Assembly: GCF_964275155.1 (NCBI RefSeq)
Contig: NZ_OZ193413.1
Location: 682,001 to 746,000 of the forward strand
Reading direction: 5' to 3'
Length of the DNA: 64,000 nucleotides
Source: Curculioniphilus buchneri
GTDB lineage: Bacteria; Pseudomonadota; Gammaproteobacteria; Enterobacterales; Enterobacteriaceae
The translations under genes and the position numbers were made by a program. Under the pieces are notes generated by a model, which did no database searches, had not been told where the DNA came from, and saw only the letters and a list, made by a program, of their open reading frames with translations. This document shows, piece after piece, positions 62,641 to 64,000 of this stretch. How positions within the stretch are numbered: the stretch's first letter is position 1; each line of letters opens with the position of its first letter.

Positions 62641-64000
62641 ATGACAGCTAAAGAGATAAAATTTGGCAATGATGCCCGTGTAAAAATGCTTCGCGGCGTC
62701 AATGTTCTGGCTGATGCCGTGAAGGTAACCTTAGGTCCGAAAGGTCGTAATGTAATTTTAGACAAATCATTCGGTGCACCGCTCATTACCAAAGATGGCG
62801 TTACCGTAGCACGTGAAATAGAATTAGAAGATAAATTTGAGAACATGGGTTCTCAGATGGTTAAAGAAGTAGCTTCAAAAGCAAATGATGCAGCAGGAGA
62901 CGGAACTACTACTGCTGCTGTTTTAGCTCAATCTATTGTTAACGAAGGCCTCAAAGCTGTAGCTGCAGGTATGAATCCAATGGATTTAAAACGAGGTATC
63001 GACAAAGCTGTAATCGCCGCTGTTAAAGAGCTAAAAAAATTATCTGAACCTTGCTCTGATTCTAAAGCGATTGCTCAGGTAGGTACTATTTCTGCTAACG
63101 CTGATGAGACTGTTGGTACTCTAATTGCCGAAGCTATGGAAAAAGTAGGCAAAGAAGGTGTGATTACTGTTGAAGAAGGTTCAGGGCTTCAGGATGAACT
63201 AGATGTTGTTGAAGGTATGCAATTCGATCGTGGTTATCTTTCTCCTTATTTTGTTAACAAAACAGAAACAGGTACTGTCGAACTAGACAATCCGTTCATT
63301 TTACTTGTGGATAAGAAAATATCCAATATTCGTGAAATGTTACCAATGTTAGAAGCAGTGGCTAAAGCAGGTAAACCACTCTTAATCATAGCTGAAGATG
63401 TAGAAGGTGAAGCTTTGGCTACACTGGTAGTAAATACTATGCGTGGCATTGTTAAAGTCACTGCCGTAAAAGCACCAGGTTTTGGTGATCGGCGTAAAGC
63501 TATGTTGCAAGATATTGCTGTCTTAACTGCAGGAACGGTTATATCTGAAGAAATTGGTTTAGAATTAGAAAAAACTACTTTAGAGGATATGGGGCAATCT
63601 AAACGGGTTATAATCACTAAAGACACCACTACCATAATTGATGGTGCCGGAGATAAATCTCATATTAATAGCCGTATTACACAAATTAACCAACAGCGCG
63701 ATGAAGCAACTTCCGATTATGATCGTGAAAAACTACAGGAACGCATAGCTAAACTAGCTGGTGGAGTTGCAGTCATTAAAGTAGGTGCTGCTACTGAAGT
63801 TGCCATGAAAGAGAAAAAAGCTCGTGTGGAAGATGCCTTGCACGCAACTCGGGCCGCAGTAGAAGAAGGAGTGGTTGCCGGCGGTGGCGTAGCATTAATT
63901 CGTGCAGCCAATTCCATTGAAGATCTGCATGGTGACAATGAAGATCAAACAGTTGGTATTAAAGTAGCTCGTCGAGCAATGGAAGCGCCTCTACGCCAGA
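62641..64000 (+). CDS. groL: Chaperonin GroEL (3' end beyond window)
   Basis: GroEL is the ATP-driven 14-mer folding chamber, usually the most abundant protein of insect endosymbionts. The window holds about 453 of some 548 codons, starting MTAKEIKFGNDARVKM and breaking off after AMEAPLRQ. Conserved elements are GPKGRNV, the nucleotide loop AGDGTTTAAVLAQ, GMNPMDLKRGID, the apical domain blocks GYLSPYF and KAPGFGDRRKAML, and EEGVVAGGGVALIR. AAAGGA precedes the ATG, 52 bases after groS. It is less AT-rich than its surroundings. No frameshift was seen up to the edge. Confidence 0.98.
   Translation, partial: MTAKEIKFGNDARVKMLRGVNVLADAVKVTLGPKGRNVILDKSFGAPLITKDGVTVAREIELEDKFENMGSQMVKEVASKANDAAGDGTTTAAVLAQSIVNEGLKAVAAGMNPMDLKRGIDKAVIAAVKELKKLSEPCSDSKAIAQVGTISANADETVGTLIAEAMEKVGKEGVITVEEGSGLQDELDVVEGMQFDRGYLSPYFVNKTETGTVELDNPFILLVDKKISNIREMLPMLEAVAKAGKPLLIIAEDVEGEALATLVVNTMRGIVKVTAVKAPGFGDRRKAMLQDIAVLTAGTVISEEIGLELEKTTLEDMGQSKRVIITKDTTTIIDGAGDKSHINSRITQINQQRDEATSDYDREKLQERIAKLAGGVAVIKVGAATEVAMKEKKARVEDALHATRAAVEEGVVAGGGVALIRAANSIEDLHGDNEDQTVGIKVARRAMEAPLRQ

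Noticed and set aside
62279..63938. Several minus-strand frames opposite groS and groL
   Set aside because: Long antisense frames are typical of the less AT-rich, codon-biased groE genes; none resembles a protein.
1..64000. CRISPR arrays, insertion sequences and phage genes
   Set aside because: No regularly spaced direct repeats, transposase motifs or phage proteins were seen on either strand.

Overview
The window looks like a degenerate chromosome segment of an insect-associated gammaproteobacterial endosymbiont related to the Enterobacterales. Every recognisable protein aligns, from memory, closely with its Escherichia coli or Salmonella counterpart. The DNA is strongly A+T-rich, no phage or insertion sequence is visible, and gene blocks keep E. 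coli order with neighbours deleted. My CDS calls sum to only about 41% of the 64 kb; the rest is AT-rich spacer with no recognisable genes. Low density, heavy AT bias and a retained SPI-2-type SsrA/SsrB pair suggest a Sodalis-allied symbiont in mid-reduction. That placement is inference; I cannot name a species.

Layout: (1) 1-11.4 kb: nadE (-), an orphan yfaE (+) and pncB (+), separated by long spacers. (2) 11.4-19.4 kb: rpsT (-) divergent from ribF-ileS-lspA-ispH-dapB (+), the E. coli 0.5-min block minus fkpB and rihC, then tRNA-Trp and tRNA-Glu (-). (3) 21.7-28.5 kb: proS (+), the argX-hisR-leuT-proM tRNA cluster (-), rho (-) and trxA (-). This is E. coli order with the enterobacterial common antigen genes gone. 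(4) 33-39 kb: ppa (+), ydjM (-), bcp (-), dapA (+) and a very short bamC (+). (5) 40.8-50.3 kb: intact mutS (-), a tRNA-Pro(GGG) pseudogene, folE (+), a truncated inverted second copy of mutS (+) and dapE (+). Two 2,897-bp inverted-repeat arms carry mutS and its upstream spacer. (6) 51.7-55.2 kb: ssrB and ssrA (-), overlapping. (7) 59.3-64 kb: tRNA-Phe (-), cutA (-) and groS-groL (+) behind a clear sigma-32 promoter; groL runs off the window.

What remains is mostly core: translation (IleS, ProS, S20, tRNAs), Rho, GroESL, thioredoxin and Bcp, pyrophosphatase, NAD salvage (PncB, NadE), flavin and folate steps (RibF, FolE), IspH, and three DAP/lysine steps (DapA, DapB, DapE). The main surprises are the complete SsrA/SsrB phosphorelay with no type III secretion genes nearby, the inverted duplication that fuses a broken mutS to the start of dapE, a BamC reduced to lipobox plus BamD-binding tail, a CNPC thioredoxin active site, and a DapB with Trp in place of the third glycine of its nucleotide-binding loop.
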